DNA of 64,000 bases from CAZNOG01 sp964574635 (GCA_964574635.1 CAZNOG010000001.1:1-64000), one strand, 5' to 3'. Positions 52,212-61,597 are shown, numbered from the stretch's first letter. Translations and numbers: made by a program. Notes: a model not told the origin generated them from the sequence alone.

Positions 52212-55067
52212 TCAGACTACGACGTTTACGATGCGCTTGGGCACCACGATGACCTTTTTCGGCTTTTTCCCTTCGAGGTACTTCTTCGCCGCGGGGTCGC
52301 TGAGGACGGCTTCTTCCACTTCGGCCGGCGTCATCTCCACCGGCAATTCGAGTTTGAAGCGGAGTTTTCCGTTGAACGACACGGGGTAATCGAAGGCGTC
52401 GTCGACCAAGTATTGAGGATCGTAAGTGGGCCACGGCTGCTCGGTCACCGTCGGTTCGTTGCCGAGCCTTTCCCACATTTCTTCCGCGAAGTGGGGCGCG
52501 TAGGGCGATACGAGCACAGTCAAGATTCCCAAGACTTCCGCGTTGTTCGAGTTGATGGCCGATAGCTCGTTGACGGCGATCATCATGGAGCTCACCACGG
52601 TATTCCACGAAAGTCTTTCCAAATCGTCGGTGACCTTTTTTATGCAGCGGTGGGCGATTTGCAATTCTTTGCGCGTGGGCGGCGCTTTGTCCACGCTCAC
52701 GCGGTTTTGATCGTCGTGGGCGAGTCGCCAGAATTTACGCAGAAAGTTGTGCACCCCGTTGATGCCTTTCGTGTCCCAAGGTTTGGATTGCTCCACCGGG
52801 CCCAAGAACATCTCGTACATGCGCAAGGTGTCGGCACCCACTTCGTCGCAGAGCTGCTCGGGGTCGACGACGTTTTGCCAGCGTTTGGACATTTTCTCCA
52901 CTTCGTGGCCCACGTGGAAATTCTCTTCCGAGGGCCAGAATTCACGGTCCTTCAGCCCGGGTTCCTGCTTTTTCAGCGCGGCGACGTCGAGCACGTCGCC
53001 GTCCACGATGTTTATGTCGACCCTCAAATGCTGGTACCGCTCGTCGCCTTTTCGCGACTCGCTCGGGAACAACTTTTCGTATTCTTCCCGCTTGTCGTAG
53101 GACACGAACCGGTGCACGTTTTCCACGTCGCGGAGGAGGATACTCGACTTGCCCAGGATCATGCCTTGATTGATCATTTGCGAGAAGGGCTCGTCGAAGC
53201 CGATGTAACCGCGGTCGTACAGGAATTTTGTCCAAAAGCGCGCGTAGAGCAAATGCCCCGTGCCGTGCTCCGCACCGCCGATGTAGAAATCCACAGGGCC
53301 CCAGTAGTCGGACGCGGCACGAGACACCGGCTCGTTGGAATTTTTGGGGTCCATGTAGCGGAGGAAGTACCAGGACGAACCGGCCCAACCGGGCATGGTG
53401 TTGGTTTCCATCCGATCGCCCCGCCATATTTTCCAGTCTTCCTTGTTCGCTCTCGCCAAGGGTGAATCCCCGCTTTCGGTGGGCAGGTACTTGTCGACTT
53501 TCGGGAGGGTGATCGGCAAATCGGCGGGGTCGAAAACGCGTGGAATTCCGTCGACGTAATACACCGGGAAAGGCTCGCCCCAGTATCGCTGCCTCGAAAA
53601 AATGGCGTCGCGTATGCGGTAATTGACGGATTCGCGGCCCAGTCCCTTTATTTCGAGTTCTTCCACTACGGCGTCGGTGGCTTTGTCGGCTGTGAATCCG
53701 GTGAGAAAACCGGAGTTGATCAACTTGCTCTCCCTGCCGCCGTACACGTTTTCCGCCCGGGGTTCAGCTTCGAAAATAGGTGAGACCGAGAGGTCGTATT
53801 TCCTCGCGAATTTCATGTCGCGTTCGTCGCCGGCGGGCACGGCCATGATGGCTCCCGTTCCGTAGCCGGCCAGCACGTAATCGGCGATCCAGACGGGCAG
53901 TTTTTCTCCCGTAAACGGGTGTGTGGCGTAGGAGCCGGTAAACTCTCCCGTGACGTGTTTCACGTCGCTTTGGCGCTCGAGCTCGGTGCGGGTTTTGGTT
54001 TTTTCGACGTAGGCTTCCACGGCGGCGCGCTGCGCTTCCGTAGTCAGCGATTTCACCAAGGCGTGTTCGGGAGCGAGCACCATGAAGGTGGTTCCGAAGA
54101 TGGTGTCGGGTCGGGTGGTGAACACTTCGAGTGCACCGGCGTCGGTCGAGAAGAATATCGACGCACCGCGGGAGCGACCGATCCAATTGCGCTGCACTTC
54201 CTTGATGCTTTCCGGCCATTCGATGCGGTCAAGACCTTCCAACAGGCGATCGGCGTACGCCGAAATGCGCAAGCTCCACTGTTCCATGGTGCGCTGCACC
54301 ACGGGGTGGCCGCCCCGCTCGCTGAGTCCGTCTTTCACTTCGTCGTTTGCCAAGACGGTGCCGAGGGCTTCGCACCAGTTGACCCGGGTTTTACCGAGGT
54401 AGGCCAAGCGGAAGTGGCCGAGGATGAGTTCCCGCTGTCTTTCGGTCAGTACGCTCCAGTCGGTGGCGGTGAATTCGCCCGCGAAGTGCTCTCCGAAGGG
54501 AAAATCGTCCAAGTCGAGCTTTTTCCACCAATCGGGTTCTATGGCGGCGTCGACGCCGTAGGTGCCGTTGTCTTCAAAAGCGGCGATCAAGGTGTCGAGC
54601 GGCTCCGCGCGATCGGTTTGCCGGTTGTACCAAGAGTTGTAAAATTCGATGAAAATCCACTGCGTCCAACGGTAGTAATTCGGATCGCTGGTGCGCACTT
54701 CACGGCTCCAGTCGTAATTGAAGCCCAGCCTACGCAATTGCTGTTTGTAGCGTTGGATGTTTTTTTCGGTGGTTTTGGCGGGGTGTTGTCCGGTCTGTAT
54801 GGCGTACTGCTCGGCCGGTAAGCCAAAGGAATCGAATCCCATGGGGTGGAGCACGTTGTACCCCAGATGTCTCTTGTACCTGGCGATGATGTCGGTGGCG
54901 ATGTATCCGAGGGGATGGCCCACGTGCAGGCCGGACCCTGACGGGTAGGGAAACATGTCGAGGACGTAGTACTTTGGCCTTTTGTCGTCTTCGCTGACGC
55001 GGTAGGTATCGTTTTCGGCCCAAAAGGCCTGCCATTTCGATTCTATTTCCCTGAAGTCGTAGTCCAT
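52212..55067 (-). CDS. leuS: Leucyl-tRNA synthetase
   Basis: A 951-residue class Ia synthetase with a normal N-terminus (MDYDFREIESKWQAFWAEND). The HIGH motif is HVGH in DMFPYPSGSGLHVGHPLGY. The CP1 editing domain spans about 225-430 (TRPDTIFGTTFMVLAPEH). The KMSKS loop is EKMSKRWQN. The anticodon-binding domain and the C-terminal appended domain are present. A frame extension upstream to 55316 overlaps the structured repeat and is ignored. Confidence 0.97.
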   Translation of the reverse strand: MDYDFREIESKWQAFWAENDTYRVSEDDKRPKYYVLDMFPYPSGSGLHVGHPLGYIATDIIARYKRHLGYNVLHPMGFDSFGLPAEQYAIQTGQHPAKTTEKNIQRYKQQLRRLGFNYDWSREVRTSDPNYYRWTQWIFIEFYNSWYNRQTDRAEPLDTLIAAFEDNGTYGVDAAIEPDWWKKLDLDDFPFGEHFAGEFTATDWSVLTERQRELILGHFRLAYLGKTRVNWCEALGTVLANDEVKDGLSERGGHPVVQRTMEQWSLRISAYADRLLEGLDRIEWPESIKEVQRNWIGRSRGASIFFSTDAGALEVFTTRPDTIFGTTFMVLAPEHALVKSLTTEAQRAAVEAYVEKTKTRTELERQSDVKHVTGEFTGSYATHPFTGEKLPVWIADYVLAGYGTGAIMAVPAGDERDMKFARKYDLSVSPIFEAEPRAENVYGGRESKLINSGFLTGFTADKATDAVVEELEIKGLGRESVNYRIRDAIFSRQRYWGEPFPVYYVDGIPRVFDPADLPITLPKVDKYLPTESGDSPLARANKEDWKIWRGDRMETNTMPGWAGSSWYFLRYMDPKNSNEPVSRAASDYWGPVDFYIGGAEHGTGHLLYARFWTKFLYDRGYIGFDEPFSQMINQGMILGKSSILLRDVENVHRFVSYDKREEYEKLFPSESRKGDERYQHLRVDINIVDGDVLDVAALKKQEPGLKDREFWPSEENFHVGHEVEKMSKRWQNVVDPEQLCDEVGADTLRMYEMFLGPVEQSKPWDTKGINGVHNFLRKFWRLAHDDQNRVSVDKAPPTRKELQIAHRCIKKVTDDLERLSWNTVVSSMMIAVNELSAINSNNAEVLGILTVLVSPYAPHFAEEMWERLGNEPTVTEQPWPTYDPQYLVDDAFDYPVSFNGKLRFKLELPVEMTPAEVEEAVLSDPAAKKYLEGKKPKKVIVVPKRIVNVVV

Positions 55068-55090
55068 TTCCCGATGATTAAGACAGGAGA

Positions 55091-55098
55091 CAAAATTA
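55091..55098 (-). promoter_or_regulatory. leuS promoter -7 box
   Basis: The minus strand reads TAATTTTG, matching TAnnTTTG, 24 bases before the leuS start. The -33 element is weak. Confidence 0.5.
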
Positions 55099-55199
55099 TC
55101 ATTTTCGCGGGCTTTCGCATCGCGGGGAGAGTAGAGGTGCGGAGACCGACGGCCGTGGCACCGATTGGCTCTCCCGTAGCCCGGCTGCAGCGGTGAGTG

Positions 55200-55310
55200 C
55201 GATTGCGTGAGCCCGCAATCCGGCATCCTTTTTTGTCCGACGCAACAGGGGGCGTGGCGTACAGGAGCGACCGGCAGGAAGCTCCCTGTACGACTTACGC
55301 CGCCTTGCGT
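55200..55310 (-). repeat. ~145-bp structured intergenic repeat, copy 4 (diverged)
   Basis: On the minus strand, ACGCAAGGCGGCGTA...GTACAGG is followed by the core GGAGCTTCCTGCCGGTCGCTC, then CTGTACGCC...TTGCGT, and the right block GGATGCCGG...CTCACGCAATCG. The left block is poorly kept. Arms GTACAG/CTGTAC and ACGCAA/TTGCGT pair. On the plus strand the right block also forms a GATTGCG/CGCAATC hairpin, followed shortly by a T-run at 55229-55234. Confidence 0.7.
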
Positions 55311-55329
55311 AGGCAAAAAAGATAAAGGA

Positions 55330-55361
55330 TGAAGGGCGACCCCTCGGGGGCACGCCCTTCA
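55330..55361. terminator. Terminator of gdhA
   Basis: TGAAGGGCG (55330-55338) pairs with CGCCCTTCA (55353-55361) around CCCCTCGGGG, which itself can fold. On the minus strand T-rich sequence follows. It starts 70 bases after the gdhA stop. Confidence 0.75.
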
Positions 55362-55430
55362 TAAAAATTCCTTTCGTCCGGCGTTTTTCACACGTGGACA
55401 AAGGCGTCCCGCGGTGTGCGGGCGGGTGGT

Positions 55431-56792
55431 TTAAACGGCGCCTTGGTCTATCATGGCGTCGGCGACTTTGATGAACCCGGCGAGGTTGCTGCCTCGTACG
55501 TAATCCACTTTGCCGTCGACGGTGCCGTACTTGACGCAAGCCGCGTGTATGCCTTTCATGATGCCGTGAAGTTTTTCGTCCACTTCGGCGGCCGACCAAG
55601 AGAGGCGCATGGAGTTTTGGGTCATTTCGAGTCCCGAGGTGCTCACGCCGCCGGCGTTGCTCGCTTTTCCGGGCGAGTAGGGGATGCCACGCTCTTTGAG
55701 GAGGTGCAACGCCTCGAGGGTGGTGGGCATGTTGGCGCCTTCCACGACCATCATGAGGCCCTTGTCGAGCAGTGTTTTGGCGTCGTTTTCGTCGAGTTCG
55801 TTTTGGGTGGCGCAAGGCATGGCGATGTCGATGTGGGTGGGTGCTTCCCACGCGCGCTGACCATCGAAGTACTGTACGCCTTCCATCTCGTCGGCCATCA
55901 CGGAAATGCGCTCTCTGCGCACGTTCTTGATCTCCTTGATTTTTTCGTAGTGCTCCTCGTCGAATCCTTCTTCACGGAACACGAATCCTCCCGAGTCGCT
56001 CAGCGTCACCACTTTGGCGCCGAGTTGGATGGCTTTGAGGAATGCGTGCTGGGCCACGTTGCCCGATCCGCTCACGGCCACGGTCTTGCCGGCGATGGTT
56101 TGACCCACGTGCTCGAGCATCTCTTGGGCGAAGTACACGGTACCGAATCCGGTGGCCTCGGTGCGCATCAGCGATCCGCCCCAGTTGACGCCTTTTCCGG
56201 TGAATACGCCGGTAAAATTGTTTTGCAAGCGCTTGTACTGTCCGAACATGTACCCCACTTCGCGGGCGCCCACGCCGATGTCGCCGGCGGGGATGTCGGT
56301 GTCGGGGCCGATGTGTCTGTACAATTCGTTCATGAAACTTTGGCAGAAGCGCATCACTTCATTTTCCGATTTTCCGCGGGGGTTGAAATCGGCTCCACCT
56401 TTGCCTCCGCCGAGAGGAAGCGTGGACAAGCTGTTTTTCAGAATTTGTTCGAAACCGAGGAATTTCAGGATGCTGAGGTTTACCGAAGGGTGGAATCTGA
56501 TTCCCCCTTTGTACGGGCCCAAAGCGGAGTTGTACTGCACGCGGTAGCCGCGGTTTACTTGGGTGTTTCCTTCGTCGTCGACCCATGGCACGCGGAACAT
56601 GATTACGCGCTCCGGCTCAATCAGGCGCTCAAGGATATTGGCCTTCTTGTATTTCGGGTTTTCTTCGATAAACGGAACGAGTACTTCGGCCGCTTCCTGG
56701 ATGGCCTGAATGAATTCCGGCTCATGCGGGTTGCGCGCCTTCACCTTTTCGACGAACTCGTCGATGGCGGCTTGATGTGATACGGTTTCCAT
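55431..56792 (-). CDS. gdhA: NADP-type glutamate dehydrogenase
   Basis: A 453-residue hexameric-class glutamate dehydrogenase. It begins METVSHQAAIDEFVEKVKARNPHEPEFIQAIQEA. Catalytic and substrate motifs are GPYKGGIRFHPSVN and PLGGGKGGADFNPRGKSENE (the reactive Lys is in GGGKGG), with DTDIPAGDIGVG nearby. The nucleotide-binding motif GSGNVAQHAFLKAI is typical of the GdhA subfamily. It assimilates or releases ammonia through 2-oxoglutarate/glutamate. An in-frame ATG ten codons upstream is less likely. The next gene upstream ends at 56970. Confidence 0.96.
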   Translation of the reverse strand: METVSHQAAIDEFVEKVKARNPHEPEFIQAIQEAAEVLVPFIEENPKYKKANILERLIEPERVIMFRVPWVDDEGNTQVNRGYRVQYNSALGPYKGGIRFHPSVNLSILKFLGFEQILKNSLSTLPLGGGKGGADFNPRGKSENEVMRFCQSFMNELYRHIGPDTDIPAGDIGVGAREVGYMFGQYKRLQNNFTGVFTGKGVNWGGSLMRTEATGFGTVYFAQEMLEHVGQTIAGKTVAVSGSGNVAQHAFLKAIQLGAKVVTLSDSGGFVFREEGFDEEHYEKIKEIKNVRRERISVMADEMEGVQYFDGQRAWEAPTHIDIAMPCATQNELDENDAKTLLDKGLMMVVEGANMPTTLEALHLLKERGIPYSPGKASNAGGVSTSGLEMTQNSMRLSWSAAEVDEKLHGIMKGIHAACVKYGTVDGKVDYVRGSNLAGFIKVADAMIDQGAV

Positions 56793-56819
56793 AATGGATG
56801 TCGAGTTAAAATTTTGGCG

Positions 56820-56827
56820 CAAAGGTA
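56820..56827 (-). promoter_or_regulatory. gdhA promoter -7 box
   Basis: The minus strand reads TACCTTTG, matching TAnnTTTG, 28 bases before the gdhA start at 56792. This supports the shorter start. Confidence 0.55.
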
Positions 56828-56969
56828 AGGATTAAACCGCCTGAAAACCCATATTTTCGGATTCTCGGGAGGAGGGGAAATCCGGTGGTTTTGCCACGTT
56901 GAGCGGAAGGTCGGGGCAAGTGATTGCCGTACAGCGATCGGGCGCTCAGGGGCTTCTCCCCCCGAAAGG

Positions 56970-57953
56970 TCACTTGTCCCTCTTGCTGAGTTCTTCGATG
57001 AAATCTCGAAGGTGCCGTTTTTGGAAGGGCCCGGCCGATACGCGCGTGAGGTGGGAGAGGGCGGCTTTGAAATGCGCATCCGACAACTTTCTCGTGTCCT
57101 CATCGATTCCCAAGGATCGAAACAGGCAGACCACGCTTTTGACCTTGGCGGCTTCCTCGGCCTTTTTTACGTTTTGTGAGAAGTGGCGGCGCAATTCCTT
57201 CTTCCGGGCCGCCGAGGCTTTTTCCAAGGCGCGGATGTACAGGTAGGTTTTTTTGTTGGAAAGGATGTCGCCGCCCACTTGTTTACCGAAGGTTTTGGGG
57301 TTTCCGAACGCATCGAGCAAATCGTCCTGCAATTGAAACGCGATGCCGGCCTCCACGCCGAAAGCGTACAATTCCTCCGCATCCCGATCGGACGCGCCGG
57401 CGATGAGGGCGCCGATTTTCAAACTTCCGCCCAAGAGCACCGCCGTTTTCAGCCTGATCATCTCGAGGTATTCCGATTCAGTGACGTCTTCCCTGACCTC
57501 GAAATCCATGTCGTATTGTTGCCCCAAGCAGACTTCCAACGCGGTTTTGTTGAAGGTTTCGAACACGCGAACTCGCTGCGGTGTGTCGAGGCGGTTCAGC
57601 AGGGAATAGGCTTCGATGAGCATGGCGTCGCCCGAAAGGATGGCGCCGTTTGAATCCCACTTGGAATGCACGGTGGCGCGTCCACGGCGCAGCGGCGCGT
57701 TGTCCATAATGTCGTCGTGCACCAGGGTGAAATTGTGAAAGACCTCTACGGCGAGGGCCGCCGGCAAGGCCGCTTCGGGGTCTTCGTCGAACAGGAGATG
57801 GCCCATGAGCACGAGGGTGGGCCGGATGCGCTTGCCCTTTCCCGACAACGCGTATCGGATGCGCTCGTGAAGCCCGTTTTCGGGCAGGGATTCCAGATAG
57901 GAGTCGAAAGCCCGGTCGAGGATGTTCTGCAATTCTTCCCTTCCCAATCTCAT
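56970..57953 (-). CDS. Polyprenyl synthetase (trans-isoprenyl diphosphate synthase)
   Basis: A 327-residue all-helical enzyme that extends isoprenoid diphosphates with IPP. The first Asp-rich motif DDIMD is at 80-84 and the second, DDLLD, at 210-214. Other marks are GKRIRPTLVLM and the LKTAVLLGGSLKIGA region. The chain length of the product cannot be fixed, though the residues before the first motif (VFHNFTLVH) suggest a short to medium product. The ATG overlaps the rmlA stop by four bases (ATGA). A frame extension to 58154 inside rmlA is an artefact. A 10-bp stem spans its stop codon. Confidence 0.93.
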   Translation of the reverse strand: MRLGREELQNILDRAFDSYLESLPENGLHERIRYALSGKGKRIRPTLVLMGHLLFDEDPEAALPAALAVEVFHNFTLVHDDIMDNAPLRRGRATVHSKWDSNGAILSGDAMLIEAYSLLNRLDTPQRVRVFETFNKTALEVCLGQQYDMDFEVREDVTESEYLEMIRLKTAVLLGGSLKIGALIAGASDRDAEELYAFGVEAGIAFQLQDDLLDAFGNPKTFGKQVGGDILSNKKTYLYIRALEKASAARKKELRRHFSQNVKKAEEAAKVKSVVCLFRSLGIDEDTRKLSDAHFKAALSHLTRVSAGPFQKRHLRDFIEELSKRDK

Positions 57954-58810
57954 TTTATCAAGCTGAGGAGATACCGCCCGTAGCCGCTTTTCACCAAGGG
58001 TCGGGCGATTTGTTCGAGTTGTTCTTTGGTGATGAACCCCATTTCGTACGCCGTTTCTTCGATGCAACCGATTTTCAGACCTTGACGCTCTTCGATGACT
58101 TCCACGAATTGGCTGGCCGCCATGAGAGACGAGAAGGTGCCCGTGTCGAGCCAAGCCGTGCCGCGGTCCATGATGGAAACCCTGAGTTTCTCCCGTTGCA
58201 GGTACGCCTTGTTCACGTCGGTGATTTCGTACTCACCCCTGGGCGAAGGTTGGAGGGATTTGGCGATTTCGATTACTGAATTGTCGTAGAAATAGAGGCC
58301 CGGTACGGCGTAGTTGGATTTGGGGTTTTTCGGCTTCTCTTCGATCATCAACACTTTGTTGTCTTTGTCGAATTCCACCACGCCGTAGCGCTCCGGATCG
58401 GAAACGTGGTAGGCGTACACCACCGCTCCGTCGGGGTCGGTATTCCCACGGAGCAATTCGCCGAGGTGAAGGCCGTAAAAAATGTTGTCGCCCAGAATCA
58501 GCGCCACCTTGTCGTCGCCGATGAATTCCTCGCCGATGGTGAAGGCCTGGGCGAGGCCCTTAGGTTCTTCCTGCGTCGCGTACGTGAAATTGCACCCCAA
58601 GCGCGATCCGTCGCCCAACAACAACTGGAAGCGATCGAGGTCGTAGGGGGTGGTGATGATGAGGATGTCGCGGATTCCCGCGCTCATCAACGTCGACAAC
58701 GGGTAGTAGATCATGGGCTTGTCGTATACGGGCATCAACTGCTTGCTCACGGCGATGGTGAGGGGGTAAAGCCTGGTTCCCGATCCTCCGGCGAGTATGA
58801 TTCCTTTCAT
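57950..58810 (-). CDS. rmlA: Glucose-1-phosphate thymidylyltransferase
   Basis: A 286-residue nucleotidyltransferase that makes dTDP-glucose, the first step to dTDP-rhamnose and other deoxysugars. The nucleotide site GGSGTRLYPLT is at the N-terminus. Family marks are VYDKPMIYYPLSTLM, LGDNIFYG, EEKPKNPKSNYAVPGLYFYD, RGEYEITDVN and DRGTAWLDTGT. rmlB, rmlC and rmlD are absent here, so this copy may serve a different sugar route or be split from its partners. It is translationally coupled to the polyprenyl synthase downstream and follows the RND exporter by five bases. Confidence 0.96.
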   Translation of the reverse strand: MKGIILAGGSGTRLYPLTIAVSKQLMPVYDKPMIYYPLSTLMSAGIRDILIITTPYDLDRFQLLLGDGSRLGCNFTYATQEEPKGLAQAFTIGEEFIGDDKVALILGDNIFYGLHLGELLRGNTDPDGAVVYAYHVSDPERYGVVEFDKDNKVLMIEEKPKNPKSNYAVPGLYFYDNSVIEIAKSLQPSPRGEYEITDVNKAYLQREKLRVSIMDRGTAWLDTGTFSSLMAASQFVEVIEERQGLKIGCIEETAYEMGFITKEQLEQIARPLVKSGYGRYLLSLIK

Positions 58811-58815
58811 GGCAC

Positions 58816-61227
58816 TCAGGGTTTTTCCTCGATGGTGTTGGATTCGAAGGCTCCGATTTCCAAAGAGTCCAACTCGATGTCTTCCTCTTCATTTACGATT
58901 TGGAGGAAGGGTTCTTTGAACGACTTGGTGATGATGTACTTGTTGAAAGACAGCAACAAGCTCGGAAGCAAGATCAAGTTGGCGGCCATGGCGATCAACA
59001 GGGTAAAAGAAACCAGCATTCCCAATGCCACCGTGCCGCCGAAATTGGACGCGGTAAAAACCAAGAAACCGAAGTACAAAATGACGGTGGTGTACATCAT
59101 GCTGATGCCGGTCTCCTTCATGGCGTTGACCACGCAGGCTTGGATATCCCACGGCCGCTGTTTCAATTCCTGCCGGTACCGCGACAAATAGTGGATGGTA
59201 TCGTCGACCGAAATCCCGAACGCCACGCTGAACACCAAAATGGTGGAAGGCTTGATGGGAATGCCGAAGAAACCCATCAATCCCGCGGTGAATAACAGGG
59301 GGATTAGGTTGGGAATCAGCGACATGATCGTCATTCGGAAGGAGTTGAACAGCACGGCCATCAGCAATCCGATCACGAAGATGGCGATGCTGAGCGACAG
59401 AAGCAGGTTTTGAACCAAGTACGTGGTTCCGTTCAAAAACACGATGCTCGTTCCGGTGAGGGTCACTTTGTACTCATCCGGCGGGAAGATTTCGAATACT
59501 TTGGGTTTCAAGTCTTCCATAAGAACTTCGAGCTCCGTGGTCCCGATGTCGGCGATCTGCGCGGTGATGCGCGTAATCTGTTGCGTCGAGTCCAGGAACA
59601 TCTGAGATATTTCCGCGGCATCGCCGCCCCCTCCGCGCAAGTACGGTGCGATAAACGATTGTTCGTACCCTTCGATCAAGGCGTATCGGCTAGGGTGGCC
59701 GTTGTAGTAAGCCTGTTTGGCGAATTTGATCGCGTCGGTGATGGCCAGGGATCGCGAAATCTCGGCGTAGGCGTGCAGCGTATCTTGTAGCCGGTCGATC
59801 TTGCGCAAGGTTTTCAATCCGGTCACTTTCGATCCGTCCTTGGTGTTGACCAACACTTCCAGCGGCATCACTCCGGCGAAATTCCGCTCGAAGAATCCCA
59901 AATCGGTGATGATGCGATCTTCTTTCGGCAAGTCGTCCACGATGTTGCCGGTGGTCGTCATTTTGGTCATGCCGTACACGCTGGTCACCACAACGATCAC
60001 TACGGCCACGTACACTTTTCTTCGGTGCAGGGTCACCACGTTAATAATCCCTCGGATGGCCGTGCCCACCCACGTCCTGTTCAGGTGCCGCACGTGCCGC
60101 GCTTTCGGCGGGGCGATGAAACTAAACACCGCCGGGATGATGATCAGCGATAGGAGGAAAACACAAATGATGCTGATGGACGCGATGATACCGAATTGCT
60201 TCAACATGGCGCTCCGCGTGAATATGAAGGTCGCGAAACCCATGGAAGTGGTGAAGTTCGTCATGAATGCGGCGTTGCCCACTTTGTGGATCACGCGGCT
60301 CAGCGCTTTGATTTGGTTGCCGTGCAGGGTGTATTCGTTGTGGTATTTATTCAGCAAAAACACCGCGTTGGGCACCCCAATCACGATGATCAGCGGCGGA
60401 ATCAATCCCATGAGCACCGACAACTTGAAGTCGAACAGGGAAATCCATCCCAAGGACCAGATCACCCCGATGATCACCACTATCAAGCTGATGAACATTA
60501 CACGGAAGCTCCTGAAAAACATGTACATCAACAGGGCCGTCACCAAGGCGGCCAAGCCCACGAACAGCCCCAGCTCACTCTTGATCTTCGCCGTTTGCAC
60601 CGTGCGTATGTAGGGCAATCCCGAGAGGTGCACCTGCACCCCGGTGGCATCCGAAAACTCAGCCGTGATCCGCTCCACATCGTCCACCACCTCCACCCGC
60701 TCTTCCGAGTTGAATTTGTCGCGGTTCACGAAGAGCATCATCAAACTGGCCTTCGTGCTGTCGTTGTACAGCAAGTCTTCATAAAAAGGCAGGGACCGTA
60801 TCACCTTCCGCAGGCTGTCCACCTCGGCCTCGCTGCCGGGCGTTCGGCTCACCACCTTGCGTACTTCGAATTTCCGTTCGCGTTCGTTCTTCACCAGCGT
60901 GTACAGGTGAGCTTCAGAAAACACGCTGTCTATCCCGTCCACCGCCTTGAGATCCTCCCCCAAATCGTACCATTGCGCGAATCGGGGGTAGGTGAACAAA
61001 TTGGAATCGCGGATACCCAGAACCAGCACGTTGCCGTCTTGCGCAAAACGCTGTACGAAGCTGTCGTATTCAACTTGCGTGCTGTCGTCTTTGGGCAATA
61101 TCCCGCCGAACTGGTAGCTCATCGTCACAAACTGAGCATGGTAGGCCATGAACCCCGTAATCAACAATACGCCGGCGAGCAGAGGAACCCTCTGTCTTAG
61201 AATCAGGCCGGAAATTTTCTCCCACAT
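58816..61227 (-). CDS. RND/MMPL-type exporter
   Basis: An 803-residue RND-superfamily protein with 12 predicted helices in two halves. Each half has one large extracytoplasmic domain after helix 1 or 7. Marks include GLIPPLIIVIGVPNAVFLLNKYHNEY and FSVAFGISVDDTIHYLSRYRQELK, where the Asp pair is the usual proton-relay position. Members of this group (HAE3/MmpL) export lipids, hopanoids or sterols. The promoter -7 box at 61252-61259 makes the start MWEKISGLILRQR (61227) more likely than the ATG at 61254. The gene lies directly upstream of rmlA in one operon, linking export with sugar or isoprenoid supply. Confidence 0.88.
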   Translation of the reverse strand: MWEKISGLILRQRVPLLAGVLLITGFMAYHAQFVTMSYQFGGILPKDDSTQVEYDSFVQRFAQDGNVLVLGIRDSNLFTYPRFAQWYDLGEDLKAVDGIDSVFSEAHLYTLVKNERERKFEVRKVVSRTPGSEAEVDSLRKVIRSLPFYEDLLYNDSTKASLMMLFVNRDKFNSEERVEVVDDVERITAEFSDATGVQVHLSGLPYIRTVQTAKIKSELGLFVGLAALVTALLMYMFFRSFRVMFISLIVVIIGVIWSLGWISLFDFKLSVLMGLIPPLIIVIGVPNAVFLLNKYHNEYTLHGNQIKALSRVIHKVGNAAFMTNFTTSMGFATFIFTRSAMLKQFGIIASISIICVFLLSLIIIPAVFSFIAPPKARHVRHLNRTWVGTAIRGIINVVTLHRRKVYVAVVIVVVTSVYGMTKMTTTGNIVDDLPKEDRIITDLGFFERNFAGVMPLEVLVNTKDGSKVTGLKTLRKIDRLQDTLHAYAEISRSLAITDAIKFAKQAYYNGHPSRYALIEGYEQSFIAPYLRGGGGDAAEISQMFLDSTQQITRITAQIADIGTTELEVLMEDLKPKVFEIFPPDEYKVTLTGTSIVFLNGTTYLVQNLLLSLSIAIFVIGLLMAVLFNSFRMTIMSLIPNLIPLLFTAGLMGFFGIPIKPSTILVFSVAFGISVDDTIHYLSRYRQELKQRPWDIQACVVNAMKETGISMMYTTVILYFGFLVFTASNFGGTVALGMLVSFTLLIAMAANLILLPSLLLSFNKYIITKSFKEPFLQIVNEEEDIELDSLEIGAFESNTIEEKP

Positions 61228-61251
61228 GAGCTTGAATTCGCGTAAAATCGA

Positions 61252-61259
61252 CAAAGATA
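61252..61259 (-). promoter_or_regulatory. RND exporter operon promoter -7 box
   Basis: The minus strand reads TATCTTTG, matching TAnnTTTG. Transcription would begin near 61245, so the upstream ATG at 61254 would not be in the message. This supports the start at 61227. Confidence 0.6.
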
Positions 61260-61407
61260 GAACAGAATGCCGGAAAGGGACCGACCATTTCCCGAGGTCG
61301 TTCTTCGCGTTTTATCCGTTTTTGGGCGCACCCCGCTCCCTCGGTTCGCAAAGGACTTCGCATCCCATCCTTTCTCTCATAATCAATTGGCCTCATCCAT
61401 CCTCAAG

Positions 61408-61556
61408 GCGGGTCGGTCTACGGGCTGTGGCCATACCCGCACCCGCGTGCAGGGGTGCAGGGCCGCCGAGGAGCTTCCAAGGTCGCTCTCGCCGGCCGGC
61501 ACCCCTGAGCGGCTGCGCGCATGGGCCGCCGCCCTTCGCCCTTGCGCGAATTCACC
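61408..61556 (+). repeat. ~145-bp structured intergenic repeat, copy 5
   Basis: The left block is GGGTCGGTCTACGG. The arm CAGGGGTGC (61450-61458) pairs with GCACCCCTG (61499-61507). The core GGAGCTTCCAAGGTCGCTCT lies at 61470-61489. The right block, around GCGCGAATTC, is diverged. The 29 bases at 61465-61493 are identical to copy 3, although the arms have unrelated sequence. It lies between the divergent RND and radical SAM genes. Confidence 0.8.
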
Positions 61557-61584
61557 GCGGTAGCCGCCATTGTATTCGGACGGT

Positions 61585-61592
61585 TACCTTTG
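61585..61592 (+). promoter_or_regulatory. Candidate radical SAM gene -7 box
   Basis: TACCTTTG matches TAnnTTTG. It ends six bases before the ATG at 61598, so the message would be nearly leaderless. No convincing -33 is seen. Confidence 0.4.
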
Positions 61593-61597
61593 TCCCG

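Noticed and set aside
56913..56980. Hairpin GGGCAAGTGA...TCACTTGTCCC at the end of the polyprenyl synthase gene, as a sixth copy of the structured repeat
   Set aside because: The core is only weakly similar and both end blocks are missing. It may be an ordinary terminator-like stem.
61148..61597. Long upstream extension of the radical SAM frame
   Set aside because: It overlaps the divergent RND gene and repeat copy 5. The conserved N-terminal helix begins after 61598.
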